From: Tannerellaceae bacterium
GTDB lineage: Bacteria; Bacteroidota; Bacteroidia; Bacteroidales; Tannerellaceae
Assembly (NCBI GenBank): GCA_020860805.1
Contig: JAJBTP010000094.1
Location: 1 to 6,771 of the forward strand
DNA: 6,771 nucleotides
Direction: 5' to 3'
The notes under the pieces are model-generated. The model had not been told where the DNA came from. It saw nothing but the letters and a program-made list of their open reading frames with translations, and ran no database searches. The translations under genes and the position numbers were made by a program. The number at the start of each line of letters is the position of its first letter. Position 1 is the first letter of the stretch. Shown here piece after piece: positions 1 to 6,083 of this stretch.

Positions 1-1
1 A

Positions 2-361
2 AACTGCTACTATTCCATTACTGTTATATCCGACTTTTACTCACCCGTATATAATTATAGCCGGAGTTTTCAATTTTTTGTAATTAATAATTACCATAAG
101 GCAAAAGATGTAGAGGATTTTGCCCGGTTAGGAGGCTATTCCGTCCCTACTTTCCGGCGTATTTTCAAAGATACTTTCGATGAACCGGTTTATAAATGGT
201 TGGTTCGTCAGAAATGCCAGGATATTCAGCAAGACCTTTTAGGCTCTGATTTATCAATCAAAGATATCAGTCAGAAGTATGGATTTGAATCTTTGGCAAA
301 TTTTTCTCATTTTTGCAGAAGTAATTTTGGTAAGTCACCCCGGGCATTGCGTTCGGAATAA
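2..361 (+). CDS. AraC-family transcriptional regulator, C-terminal part (5' end outside window)
   Basis: An open frame enters from the left edge and gives 119 residues before TAA. Residues about 36-117 form the two helix-turn-helix motifs of the AraC/XylS DNA-binding domain. The first runs through VEDFARLGGYSVPTFRRIF (37-55). The second is LSIKDISQKYGFESLANFSHFC (84-105), followed by the family's closing pattern NFGKSPRALR. The preceding segment (FVINNYHKAKDVEDFA) resembles the linker seen in Bacteroides AraC-like proteins of unknown ligand, so a normal N-terminal sensing half should lie upstream of the window. The product should act as a cytoplasmic DNA-binding regulator. The stop codon lies 12 bases before the C11 peptidase start, so the two are probably co-transcribed and the regulator may control that operon; this is inference. 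The family assignment is secure, but the target and effector cannot be read from the sequence. Confidence 0.9.
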   Translation, partial: NCYYSITVISDFYSPVYNYSRSFQFFVINNYHKAKDVEDFARLGGYSVPTFRRIFKDTFDEPVYKWLVRQKCQDIQQDLLGSDLSIKDISQKYGFESLANFSHFCRSNFGKSPRALRSE

Positions 362-365
362 GGAG
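361..365 (+). promoter_or_regulatory. Shine-Dalgarno-like AGGAG before the C11 peptidase
   Basis: AGGAG overlaps the last base of the regulator's TAA stop and sits 8 bases before the ATG at 374. A good Shine-Dalgarno match is unusual for Bacteroidota, where most starts in this window show none. It supports the 374 start and suggests translation of the peptidase follows that of the regulator on one mRNA. Confidence 0.55.
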
Positions 366-373
366 TTTATACT

Positions 374-1539
374 ATGAGAAAAGGATTTTTCCTGTCTATA
401 ATCCTCTTTTTATTGATCTTGTGTGTCGGTTGTAATAATGAAAAAGAGCCTGCTATTCCCTCTGATAGAACGGTTTTAATTTATATGTCTGCCGAGAATA
501 GTATCAGTAACTATTCTCATCAGAATTTAAAGAGTATTCTGGAAGGTGCTAAAAATAATAATTTGAACGGAGGAAATCTATTAGTTTATATTGATTCCAG
601 ACAAACCACACCTTATCTGTATAAAATTAAACAGAATTCAAATGGAACTACGGAAACTGAAGTCATAGAACAATACGAAGAACAAAACTCTGCTGACCCT
701 ACAGTTATGAGTAGTGTTATTAATACGGTCCTGAGAAAATATCCCTCAGCGAGTTATGGCTTATTTTTATGGAGTCATGGTACAGCCTGGTTACCGGGTG
801 ATTTATCTGATTATACCACCCGTGCCTTTGGGGAAGATTCCGGAAAACATATGGAAATTAATACGTTAAAAGAAACTCTCCCTTCCGGTATCTTTGATTT
901 TATCATTTTTGATGCCTGTTATATGGCAAGTGTAGAGGTTACATATGCGTTGAAAGAAAAAGCAGACTATATTTTAGCATCTCCCACAGAAGTTTTAGGA
1001 AATGGGATGCCATACGAAGAAATTATTCAGCCTCTTTTTGCCACCAATTTATCTGTTTCTGAAATGCTGGAAAAGATAGGAAGGTTATTTTTTACTTTTT
1101 ATAAAGAACAGAAAAAAGGAAACTATTATCCAATTTCCGCTTCTATTTCTTTAGTGGATACCCATGCATTGGATGCGTTAGCCACAGCCTGTAAAACGAT
1201 ATTATCCGGTGAATTTGAAACGATGTATGAACTTCCTAAAAAAATATCCAGTCTTTGGATTACCTTGAATATAATACACGGATGTTATATGATATGAGTG
1301 ATATCATGTCGCATTGTTTTTCAGATAAGCAGGAAACAGATTATAGGAATGCATTCGATAAAACCGTTTTATATAAACAGACTACAGAAAAAGCATATTA
1401 TAGTTTAGGAAACGGTACGGAATTACCTATTGATGTGGATAGATTTTGTGGATTAAGTATGTATTTACCTCAAAGCGATTTGCCAAAACTAAATGATTGG
1501 TATAAAGATTTAGACTGGTATAAAGCAGTATATGAATGA
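374..1539 (+). pseudogene. Clostripain-like C11 cysteine peptidase, lipoprotein; frameshifted
   Basis: This encodes a secreted cysteine endopeptidase of family C11 (clan CD), which typically cuts after Arg or Lys. Residues 1-20 are a lipoprotein signal (charged MRK, hydrophobic core, LCVGC), with Cys20 the predicted lipidated residue. The catalytic domain starts near TVLIYMSAEN (33-42). The catalytic His is His135 in LFLWSHG and the catalytic Cys is Cys182 in FDACYMA. These lie very close to His133/Cys179 of P. merdae PmC11, as I recall that structure. The basic site TTR-AFGEDSG (Arg150) could be the self-activation cut; this is inferred. The first frame ends at 1297 with an unrelated tail. 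The expected C-terminal part (YNTRMLYDMSDI, then GLSMYLP and LDWYKAVYE) continues in the -1 frame to TGA at 1539. Adding one A to the A7 run at 1238-1244 gives a single 388-residue protein. Both catalytic residues precede the break, so a truncated product might still fold partly. Family identity is near certain; whether the gene is truly broken is open. Confidence 0.88.
1238..1244 (+). other. Frameshift point in the C11 peptidase: A7 run (CCT AAA AAA ATA)
   Basis: Upstream codons read Pro-Lys-Lys and then leave the family sequence. In the -1 frame, the codons from 1243 read Asn-Ile-Gln-Ser-Leu-Asp-Tyr and resume it. The -1 frame has a TAA at 1237-1239, so the switch must happen inside this A run. 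A small perfect hairpin (ATCCA 1246-1250 with TGGAT 1256-1260) follows directly. One missing A, a sequencing error, or slippage on the Lys codons would all give this pattern. Confidence 0.8.
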
Positions 1540-1562
1540 TTATTTTTCCTCTCAGTAATAAA

Positions 1563-1665
1563 AACATACACAACCTACACGCTTGAGATTAATTGTTTGA
1601 TAAATAAGAAATTAAAGCGTGTATTATTAAAAATAGAACATACACGTTTTGAGAAACCTACACGC
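1563..1665. repeat. Clustered TACAC-core short repeats
   Basis: AACCTACACGC occurs twice (1572-1582 and 1655-1665), and AACATACAC occurs twice (1563-1571 and 1637-1645), each AACATACAC lying just before an AACCTACACGC copy. An inverted copy AAGCGTGTA lies at 1615-1623. The shared core is TACAC, which is also the half-site of the GTGTACAC palindromes further right. The arrangement suggests protein-binding half-sites or the remains of a duplicated block; function unknown. Confidence 0.5.
1576..1623. repeat. Composite inverted repeat (8 + 6 bp arms)
   Basis: TACACGCT (1576-1583) pairs with AGCGTGTA (1616-1623), and inside it TTAATT (1589-1594) pairs with AATTAA (1610-1615), with a 5-base bulge on the left arm. 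No T tract follows on either side, so it is a poor intrinsic terminator for the C11 gene. It could form a cruciform or stem in RNA, or be two opposed binding sites. Confidence 0.45.
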
Positions 1666-1685
1666 AATGTAGTCTTTTACTTCCA

Positions 1686-1735
1686 GGGAGACAGAATAGA
1701 CTTCGCTATCCGGACTCATCAGATTCCTGCCTCCC
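1686..1735 (-). repeat. Long imperfect hairpin, better paired as leftward RNA
   Basis: GGGAGACAGAA (1686-1696) faces TTCTGCCTCCC-like sequence ending at 1735 (right arm 1725-1735). Read rightward, the stem has two A-C mismatches. Read leftward, both become G-U wobbles, giving an uninterrupted 11-bp stem. This asymmetry hints that the structure, if functional, acts in a leftward transcript. The loop is about 28 bases and contains CTGATGAG (leftward strand). No T tract adjoins it. Confidence 0.4.
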
Positions 1736-1766
1736 GGTAGACTTATCAGGTTATTGAAGTAGTTTA

Positions 1767-1846
1767 GGGTGTACACCCAAGCCGAAATAAAGTGTACACT
1801 CAACAGATAGTATAATGTACACCATACCATCCCGTTAGTGTACACT
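1767..1846. repeat. Four GTGTACAC-type palindromes at exact 23-bp spacing
   Basis: GGGTGTACACCC (1767-1778), AGTGTACACT (1791-1800), TGTACAC (1816-1822; palindromic core TGTACA) and AGTGTACACT (1837-1846) have centres at 1772.5, 1795.5, 1818.5 and 1841.5, an exact 23-bp period. Only the palindromic core is conserved; the 11-17 bases between cores differ. This fits a tandem array of dimer-binding sites lying on nearly the same helical face (about 2.2 turns), as in operators or replication iterons. The period is not a multiple of three, so it is not a protein repeat. The binding protein is unknown. Confidence 0.75.
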
Positions 1847-1852
1847 GTAGAC

Positions 1853-1860
1853 TATTTTTG
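1853..1860 (+). promoter_or_regulatory. Possible Bacteroides-type -7 box (TATTTTTG) beside the palindrome array
   Basis: TATTTTTG matches the TAnnTTTG -7 consensus and begins 7 bp after the last palindrome. There is no TTTG at the -33 position; the fourth palindrome instead occupies the space between the -7 and -33 regions. Any transcript would start near 1867 and run to the terminator at 2002-2040. Speculative without expression data. Confidence 0.25.
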
Positions 1861-1906
1861 CGCACGGATAACCTTACTTATACTATTGAATGAGGACATC
1901 CGGGTG

Positions 1907-1931
1907 AGCGGGGTAGGCTTACTTTCCCGCT
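1907..1931. repeat. Small hairpin AGCGGG/CCCGCT
   Basis: AGCGGG (1907-1912) pairs perfectly with CCCGCT (1926-1931). Inside, GTA and TAC can add three pairs with a GGCT tetraloop and a TTT bulge. It has no following T tract. It could be a structural element of a short transcript from 1867 to 2040. Confidence 0.35.
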
Positions 1932-2001
1932 TAAACCTGTATATTTTCATTTGCTGGCTTGAAAAGTTGAGTTTATAAGGCGTGCTATAGAGAAAATGAA
2001 C

Positions 2002-2040
2002 AGAGGCCATCTCTGAATGAGATGACCTCTTGTGTTTTTT
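2002..2040. terminator. Intrinsic terminator, probably bidirectional
   Basis: AGAGGCCATCTC (2002-2013) pairs with GAGATGACCTCT (2019-2030) around a TGAAT loop. Rightward this is 11 of 12 pairs with one C-A mismatch, then TGTG and six T (2035-2040). Leftward the mismatch becomes a G-U wobble, the stem begins 8 bases after the pepD stop codon, and a moderately U-rich tail follows. It therefore serves as the pepD terminator and also blocks rightward transcripts from the intergenic region. Confidence 0.8.
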
Positions 2041-3493
2041 ATATTCTTTCTAATGTTGCCAGTAAGAATTTCCAGGTCTTTTCAACGGACGGAATATGGA
2101 TCCGTTCATCGGGTGAATGGGGAAATTCTAAATCCGGACCAAAGGATATCATATCCATAGCCGGGTAGATTCCCTGTATGATACCGCACTCTAAGCCTGC
2201 ATGAATAACGTTAATAGCAGGCGTTTTATCAAATAATTCCTGATAAGTAGCTGTCATTGTATTCAAGATCGGTGAATTAATATTGGGTTGCCATCCGTTA
2301 TAAGAGCCTCCATATTCTACTTTAGCTCCGGCTAAAGCAAATACACTTTCAAGACTTGAACATAGTGCTGCTTTCCTGCTTTCAGAAGAACTGCGGACTA
2401 ATATTTTTACTTCAATTAATCCGTTTTCAGATTTTACTACAGCCAGGTTAGAGGAGAATTCTACTGTTCCCGGAAAATCATTTAACATGCTGATGACTCC
2501 GTTTTGACAGCCTTCTATCGCATTAATAAGACCATCCTGAATCTCTTCCGGGATTAATATAGAAGGCATATCTGCACTTTCTACAGTAAATTGAATGTTG
2601 TCTTCAATTCCCTGGTATTCTTCCCTATATAAGTCCTGGAAGTCGGCTACCATTTCCTATAATATCTCTGCATTATCTCCCGGGATGGTAATAATCGCAA
2701 AAGCTTCCCGTGGGATAGCATTCCGTAAAGAGCCTCCTTCTATAGAGGAAAGTCTTGCTCCACAGCCTGCTATAGCTTCTTTCAGGAAACGGCACATCAG
2801 TTTATTGGCATTGCCTCGCCCCAAATGAATATCTACGCCGGAATGTCCTCCTTTCAATCCTGTAAGGCTTAATTTAACCGCCATATCTCCTTCCGGAATG
2901 TATTTGTCATCTTTAAACTGGAAAGATATGTTTAGATCAGCTCCTCCGGCACAACCTACAAATAGTTCGCCCTCATCTTCAGAGTCACAGTTAATAAGAA
3001 TTTCTCCTTTACAGAAACCGGGTTTTAGGCCAAAGGCTCCGTCCATTCCTACTTCCTCGTCTACAGTAAAGAGGGCTTCAATAGGCCCGTGTGTGAGGGA
3101 ATTATCGGAAAGAACGGCCATCGTTAAAGCAACTCCAATACCATTATCGGCACCTAAAGTGGTATCCCGTGCAGTTACCCACTCGCCATCAATGTAAGCA
3201 TCAATGGGATCGGTCAGAAAATCATGTTCTATGTTTGAATTTTTTTGGGGAACCATATCCAGATGGGATTGCAGGATAACGGTTTTGGCTTTTTCCATGC
3301 CAGGAGTGGCCGGCTTACGAATAAGAATGTTTCCGGTTTCGTCCTGTAAAGTTTCCAGTCCTAAACCGTTGCCGAATGCTTTCATGTATTCGGTTACCTC
3401 TTTCATGTGTCCTGTTGGACGGGGAATTCGTGTTAAGTCATAGAAATAACCCCACACGCTTTTAGGAGAAAGATCCTGAATGTTTGCTGACAT
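2039..3493 (-). pseudogene. pepD: Aminoacyl-histidine dipeptidase (M20 family) with in-frame amber codon
   Basis: PepD is a cytosolic Zn-dependent dipeptidase that cleaves Xaa-His (carnosine-like) and other unblocked dipeptides. Numbering from the ATG at 3493, the metal ligands are visible: His77 (SHLDMVPQKN), Asp116 (TTLGADNGIG), Glu147 (VDEEVGMDGAFGL), Asp170 (NCDSEDEGE) and His459 (FPHSPDERIH). Catalytic Asp79 and Glu146 are also present. The GGHSGVDIHLGRGNANKL segment and NVIHAGLECG are family hallmarks. The start is set at ATG 3493 because MSANIQDLSPKSVW aligns with E. coli MSELSQLSPQPLW; a TTG three codons upstream is less likely. Codon 279 is TAG (2657-2659), and the frame continues unbroken to TAA at 2039 for a total of 484 codons against 485 in E. 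coli. The distal half could restart at Met281. It lies 40 bp downstream of the flippase-like gene and is probably co-transcribed with it. Identity is certain; functional status is uncertain. Confidence 0.92.
2657..2659 (-). other. In-frame TAG within pepD
   Basis: On the leftward strand the reading is Ala-Glu-Ile-Leu-TAG-Glu-Met-Val-Ala-Asp-Phe, with no frame change. E. coli PepD has Lys at the aligned position (Asp-Val-Leu-Lys), so a single AAG to TAG change explains it. None of the five natural gene ends in the window uses TAG (three TAA, two TGA), but that sample is too small to argue for recoding. Confidence 0.85.
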
Positions 3494-3533
3494 ATCTATC
3501 AATTTAAGATGAAACTTTTATTTTTTTACTCAT

Positions 3534-4538
3534 TTAGTTCTCTGTTGCGGGCTCCTCTTTATTTGTAAGTGGAAGAGCAACGATGCCTACGATACCACAA
3601 AGTACCACCCAAATGGATTGAACGGCAAATACAACCATCGCAAATGCTTTAGCATCCAATTCTTCAACCCCATAGCGCATAAGAGTAGTATATACCATGA
3701 AGTGCCAGGCGCCCATTCCTCCCTGTACCGGTGCAGCCACTCCGATACTACTCATCGTAAATGCCATCAATCCGGCAACAATGCCCAGATCTTTTGTGAA
3801 ATCAAAGGCATAGAAAGTCAGATAAAAATATAAAAAATATCCGGTCCAGATAGCTAATGTCTGTAAAATAAACATTATTTTCTTATCCATCAGCCATACA
3901 CTTTTCATTCCTTCCCATATATTCCACAAAATGCCTTTTATTTTCTGTACCAGTTTGTAGTTGCTCATGTAGGTAAATACAAACCATATTATTCCTGCCA
4001 CAATAATTAGTACGGGTACTAACCAGGAGGAGTTTAGGATGGAGTTAAAACCTTCCATCACCGCTGGGTTTTTTCCAAAATAAACAGAGAAAAAATTGAA
4101 GTTAAATATAAAGATGAAAAGTGTAATAAGACCGACTGTAACTGTATCAGAAACCCGGTCTACCAGTAGGGTTCCGATGAGTTTTGTGAATGATATTTTT
4201 TCGTATTTCGATATAACCCCGCATCGCCATACCTCTCCGACACGTGGCAGAATGAAATTGATAGCATAATTACCCTGGACAGCATATATCAGATTACTCA
4301 TCCGGAACTTTTCACCCAGCGAACTAATTAGTAATCCCCAACGTATGGCCCGGATTACGTTACCCGCCAATCCAAAAAGTAAAGAAAATGCTAATATGTC
4401 GTAACGAACTCCTTGTTTTAGAATAAGCCACATCTCATTAAAATCTGTGTCTTTGTAGATATACCATAACAATGCGACACCTAATGCCAGTGGTAAGATA
4501 ACCTTGAGAGTCGTGCTCAGGAGCTTCTTAAAATCCAT
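3534..4538 (-). CDS. Flippase-like / lysylphosphatidylglycerol-synthase transmembrane domain protein
   Basis: A 334-residue integral inner-membrane protein of the UPF0104 / LPG_synthase_TM family, which is the membrane half of MprF-type proteins without the aminoacyl-transferase half. Hydrophobic segments lie near residues 11-29, 45-63, 130-153, 172-191, 221-246, 251-271 and 298-323. Family signatures include NVIRAIRW (60-67), the loop NFILPRVGEVWR (94-105, matching the PxRxGE-like motif), KLIGTLLVDRVSD (119-131) and PVQGGMGAWH (270-279). By analogy with MprF it may move or expose lipids, but no substrate can be named. The ATG at 4538 is preceded by a strong Bacteroides-type promoter (4585-4615). 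pepD follows in the same direction after 40 bp with no terminator. Intact and of normal length for the stand-alone family. Confidence 0.87.
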   Translation of the reverse strand: MDFKKLLSTTLKVILPLALGVALLWYIYKDTDFNEMWLILKQGVRYDILAFSLLFGLAGNVIRAIRWGLLISSLGEKFRMSNLIYAVQGNYAINFILPRVGEVWRCGVISKYEKISFTKLIGTLLVDRVSDTVTVGLITLFIFIFNFNFFSVYFGKNPAVMEGFNSILNSSWLVPVLIIVAGIIWFVFTYMSNYKLVQKIKGILWNIWEGMKSVWLMDKKIMFILQTLAIWTGYFLYFYLTFYAFDFTKDLGIVAGLMAFTMSSIGVAAPVQGGMGAWHFMVYTTLMRYGVEELDAKAFAMVVFAVQSIWVVLCGIVGIVALPLTNKEEPATEN

Positions 4539-4568
4539 TATAGATAGGATACTTTAAATTATTTATTG

Positions 4569-4576
4569 TACTTTTG
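4569..4576 (+). promoter_or_regulatory. Candidate -7 box (TACTTTTG) for rsmA-mgtE
   Basis: TACTTTTG fits TAnnTTTG, about 63 bases before the rsmA start. No TTTG is found at the proper -33 distance, so the match is half a promoter. It faces the leftward -7 box 8 bp away, and their TTTGC/GCAAA parts form an inverted repeat (4573-4577 and 4584-4588). Confidence 0.4.
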
Positions 4577-4584
4577 CGTAACTG

Positions 4585-4615
4585 CAAAGATAAACATTCA
4601 ATCTTGTAAAACAAA
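4585..4615 (-). promoter_or_regulatory. Bacteroides-type promoter for the flippase-like gene and pepD
   Basis: On the leftward strand TTTG (4615-4612) is followed after exactly 19 bases by TATCTTTG (4592-4585), a full match to the Bacteroidota sigma-ABfr pattern TTTG-N19-23-TAnnTTTG. Transcription would begin near 4578, leaving a leader of about 40 bases before the ATG at 4538. Confidence 0.7.
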
Positions 4616-4639
4616 CTTTCTTGCAGACAGAACAGTGGG

Positions 4640-5440
4640 ATGAAACCGGTAAGACCAAAAAAAGTATTAGGACAACATTTCCTGAAAGATTTGCAAATTG
4701 CTCAACGGATTGCAGATACTTTATCAGATTTCAAAGAATATCCGGTTCTGGAAATAGGTCCGGGAATGGGTGTACTTACCCGTTTTTTGCTGGATGAAAA
4801 ACATGACCTTTCTGTAGTAGAGTTGGATTCGGAATCAGTAGCGTATCTGAATCAACATTTTCCGGAATTGCAAGGCCGTATTTTTGCGGAAGATTTTCTT
4901 AAAATGGATTTAAAACAGCTTTTTCCCGGTCCGTTTTGTGTAATTGGAAATTATCCTTATAATATCTCCAGCCAGATTTTCTTTAAAGTACTGGACTATA
5001 AAGACCAGATACCTTGTTGTTCAGGTATGCTTCAAAAAGAGGTGGCTGAGCGTTTGGCGGCTGGACCGGGGAGTAAAACCTATGGTATTTTAAGTGTGTT
5101 ATTACAAGCCTGGTATGATGTGGAATATCTGTTTACTGTAAGTGAACATGTTTTTGACCCGCCTCCCAAAGTGAAGAGTGGCGTTCTCAGAGCGGTTAGA
5201 AATACCAGAATAGATTTGGGATGTGATGAAAAACTTTTTAAAACCGTTGTAAAAACATCCTTTAATCAGAGGCGTAAAACTTTGCGTAATTCCATGAAAC
5301 CACTGCTGGGAAAAGAATGTCCGGATTATAGTTCGCCCTTGTTCGACAAACGTCCCGAGCAATTATCAGTAGAACAGTTTGTGGAATTAACACTGATTAC
5401 AGAACGAAACTTAAAAAATCAATCCGATAAAGAAAGTTGA
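4640..5440 (+). CDS. rsmA: 16S rRNA (adenine1518-N6/adenine1519-N6)-dimethyltransferase
   Basis: RsmA (KsgA) uses S-adenosylmethionine to dimethylate two adjacent adenines in the 3'-terminal hairpin of 16S rRNA during 30S maturation. Seen in sequence: GQHFLKD (11-17); the SAM-binding loop EIGPGMGVLT (38-47); the acidic cofactor contact VVELD (59-63); EDFLKMD (84-90), the counterpart of the usual GD/ED motif; the catalytic motif NYPYNIS (104-110), where NLPY is the commonest form; and FDPPPKVKSGV (172-182). The C-terminal helical domain includes SFNQRRKTLRNS (207-218). The length of 266 is typical. The start MKPVRPKKVLGQHF matches the usual family N-terminus. mgtE follows after 23 bp, so the two are probably one operon, driven from the divergent region at 4539-4639. 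The gene is intact. Loss in other bacteria gives kasugamycin resistance (family knowledge). Confidence 0.96.
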   Translation: MKPVRPKKVLGQHFLKDLQIAQRIADTLSDFKEYPVLEIGPGMGVLTRFLLDEKHDLSVVELDSESVAYLNQHFPELQGRIFAEDFLKMDLKQLFPGPFCVIGNYPYNISSQIFFKVLDYKDQIPCCSGMLQKEVAERLAAGPGSKTYGILSVLLQAWYDVEYLFTVSEHVFDPPPKVKSGVLRAVRNTRIDLGCDEKLFKTVVKTSFNQRRKTLRNSMKPLLGKECPDYSSPLFDKRPEQLSVEQFVELTLITERNLKNQSDKES

Positions 5441-6010
5441 AACGATCAAAAGAGAGTAGATAAATGATCGAACTGACAAAAGAATATGTAGAACTCCTCA
5501 GGCAGGTTATTGATCAGAAGGATGATCCAAAGGCAAAAGATTTACTGAAAAATCTTTATCCGGCTGATATTGCAGAACTTTTCCAAAAATTATCGTTAGA
5601 TGATGTTATCTATCTCTATCTTTTGATGGAGGGAGAGAAAGCTGCTGATGTGTTGATGGAACTGGATGATGATGACCGTGCCAAACTTCTGAAAGTCCTG
5701 CCTAATGAATTGATTGCAAAACGTTTCATAGATAATATGGATACGGATGATGCGGTTGATTTAATGCGTGATCTGGATGAAGATACGCAGGAGGAGATTC
5801 TTCCACAAATGGAAGATATAGAACAGGCCGGTGATATTGTAGACCTGTTGAAATATGATGAAGATACGGCCGGGGGGTTGATGGGTACCGAAATGATCGT
5901 AGTCAACGAGAATTGGAGTATGCCTCAATGTATTGAGGAAATGCGTTCCCAGGCAGAAGAAATGGATGAAATTTATTACGTATACGTAATAGATGATGAT
6001 GAAAAACTGC

Positions 6011-6019
6011 GGGGGGGGG
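6011..6019 (+). repeat. Homopolymeric G9 tract inside mgtE
   Basis: Nine G in a row encode part of Leu-Arg-Gly-Gly-Val-Leu-Pro-Leu in CBS domain 1. Relatives I recall have one residue fewer here (pattern Leu-x-Gly-x-Leu-x-Leu-Lys), so three of the G may be an insertion or a miscalled run. The reading frame is the same on both sides. Tracts like this are slippage-prone. Confidence 0.6.
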
Positions 6020-6078
6020 TATTGCCTCTTAAGCGCTTGATAACAAATCCTTCTGTGTCTAAAATCAAGCATGTAATG

Positions 6079-6083
6079 AAAAA
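6079..6083 (+). other. Frameshift point in mgtE: A5 run (ATG AAA AAG AGC)
   Basis: Zero frame reads Met-Lys-Lys-Ser-Leu-Leu-Leu and leaves the family sequence. Re-reading one A gives Met-Lys-Lys-Glu-Pro-Ile-Ala-Val-Arg-Asp, which begins CBS domain 2 correctly. A single lost A explains it. G AAA AAG is also one base short of the classical A AAA AAG slippery heptamer. Confidence 0.8.

Larger units (their letters stand above)
1540..2038. other. 499-bp gene-free convergent intergenic region rich in small repeats
   Basis: No plausible gene was found on either strand. A 72-codon leftward frame at 1627-1845 has a composition expected of chance and simply overlies the repeats. The stretch contains TACAC-type short repeats (1563-1665), a composite inverted repeat (1576-1623), a long imperfect hairpin (1686-1735), a 23-bp-phased palindrome array (1767-1846), a possible promoter -7 box (1853-1860), a small hairpin (1907-1931) and a terminator (2002-2040). 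This is unusually long and structured for a simple convergent gap between two operons. Confidence 0.7.

Noticed and set aside
1680..1740. Hammerhead-ribozyme-like core on the leftward strand (CTGATGAG ... CGAA flanked by a long stem)
   Set aside because: The core after stem II reads GAAG instead of GAAA, stem II is barely paired, and only three bases are left for stem III, so the fold cannot form.
1627..1845. Leftward 72-codon open frame across the repeat region
   Set aside because: No recognisable domain, no start signal, and the frame simply translates the 23-bp repeats, whose period is not a multiple of three.
1767..1846. CRISPR-like array
   Set aside because: The repeated core is only 6-10 bp, the intervals are 11-17 bp, and no cas gene is present.
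1540..2038. Insertion sequence or integrated element
   Set aside because: No transposase or integrase fragment, no terminal inverted repeats with target duplication; only short internal repeats are visible.
2657..2659. Amber reassigned to a sense codon across the genome
   Set aside because: Only one in-frame TAG is seen, and two other genes in the window have unrelated lesions, so mutation or error is a simpler cause.
2595..3443. Rightward open frames opposite pepD
   Set aside because: They are antisense shadows of a well-supported M20 peptidase and show no family features.
3521..3527. T7 run between the flippase-like gene and pepD as a terminator
   Set aside because: It is an A run in the direction of transcription and no hairpin precedes it.
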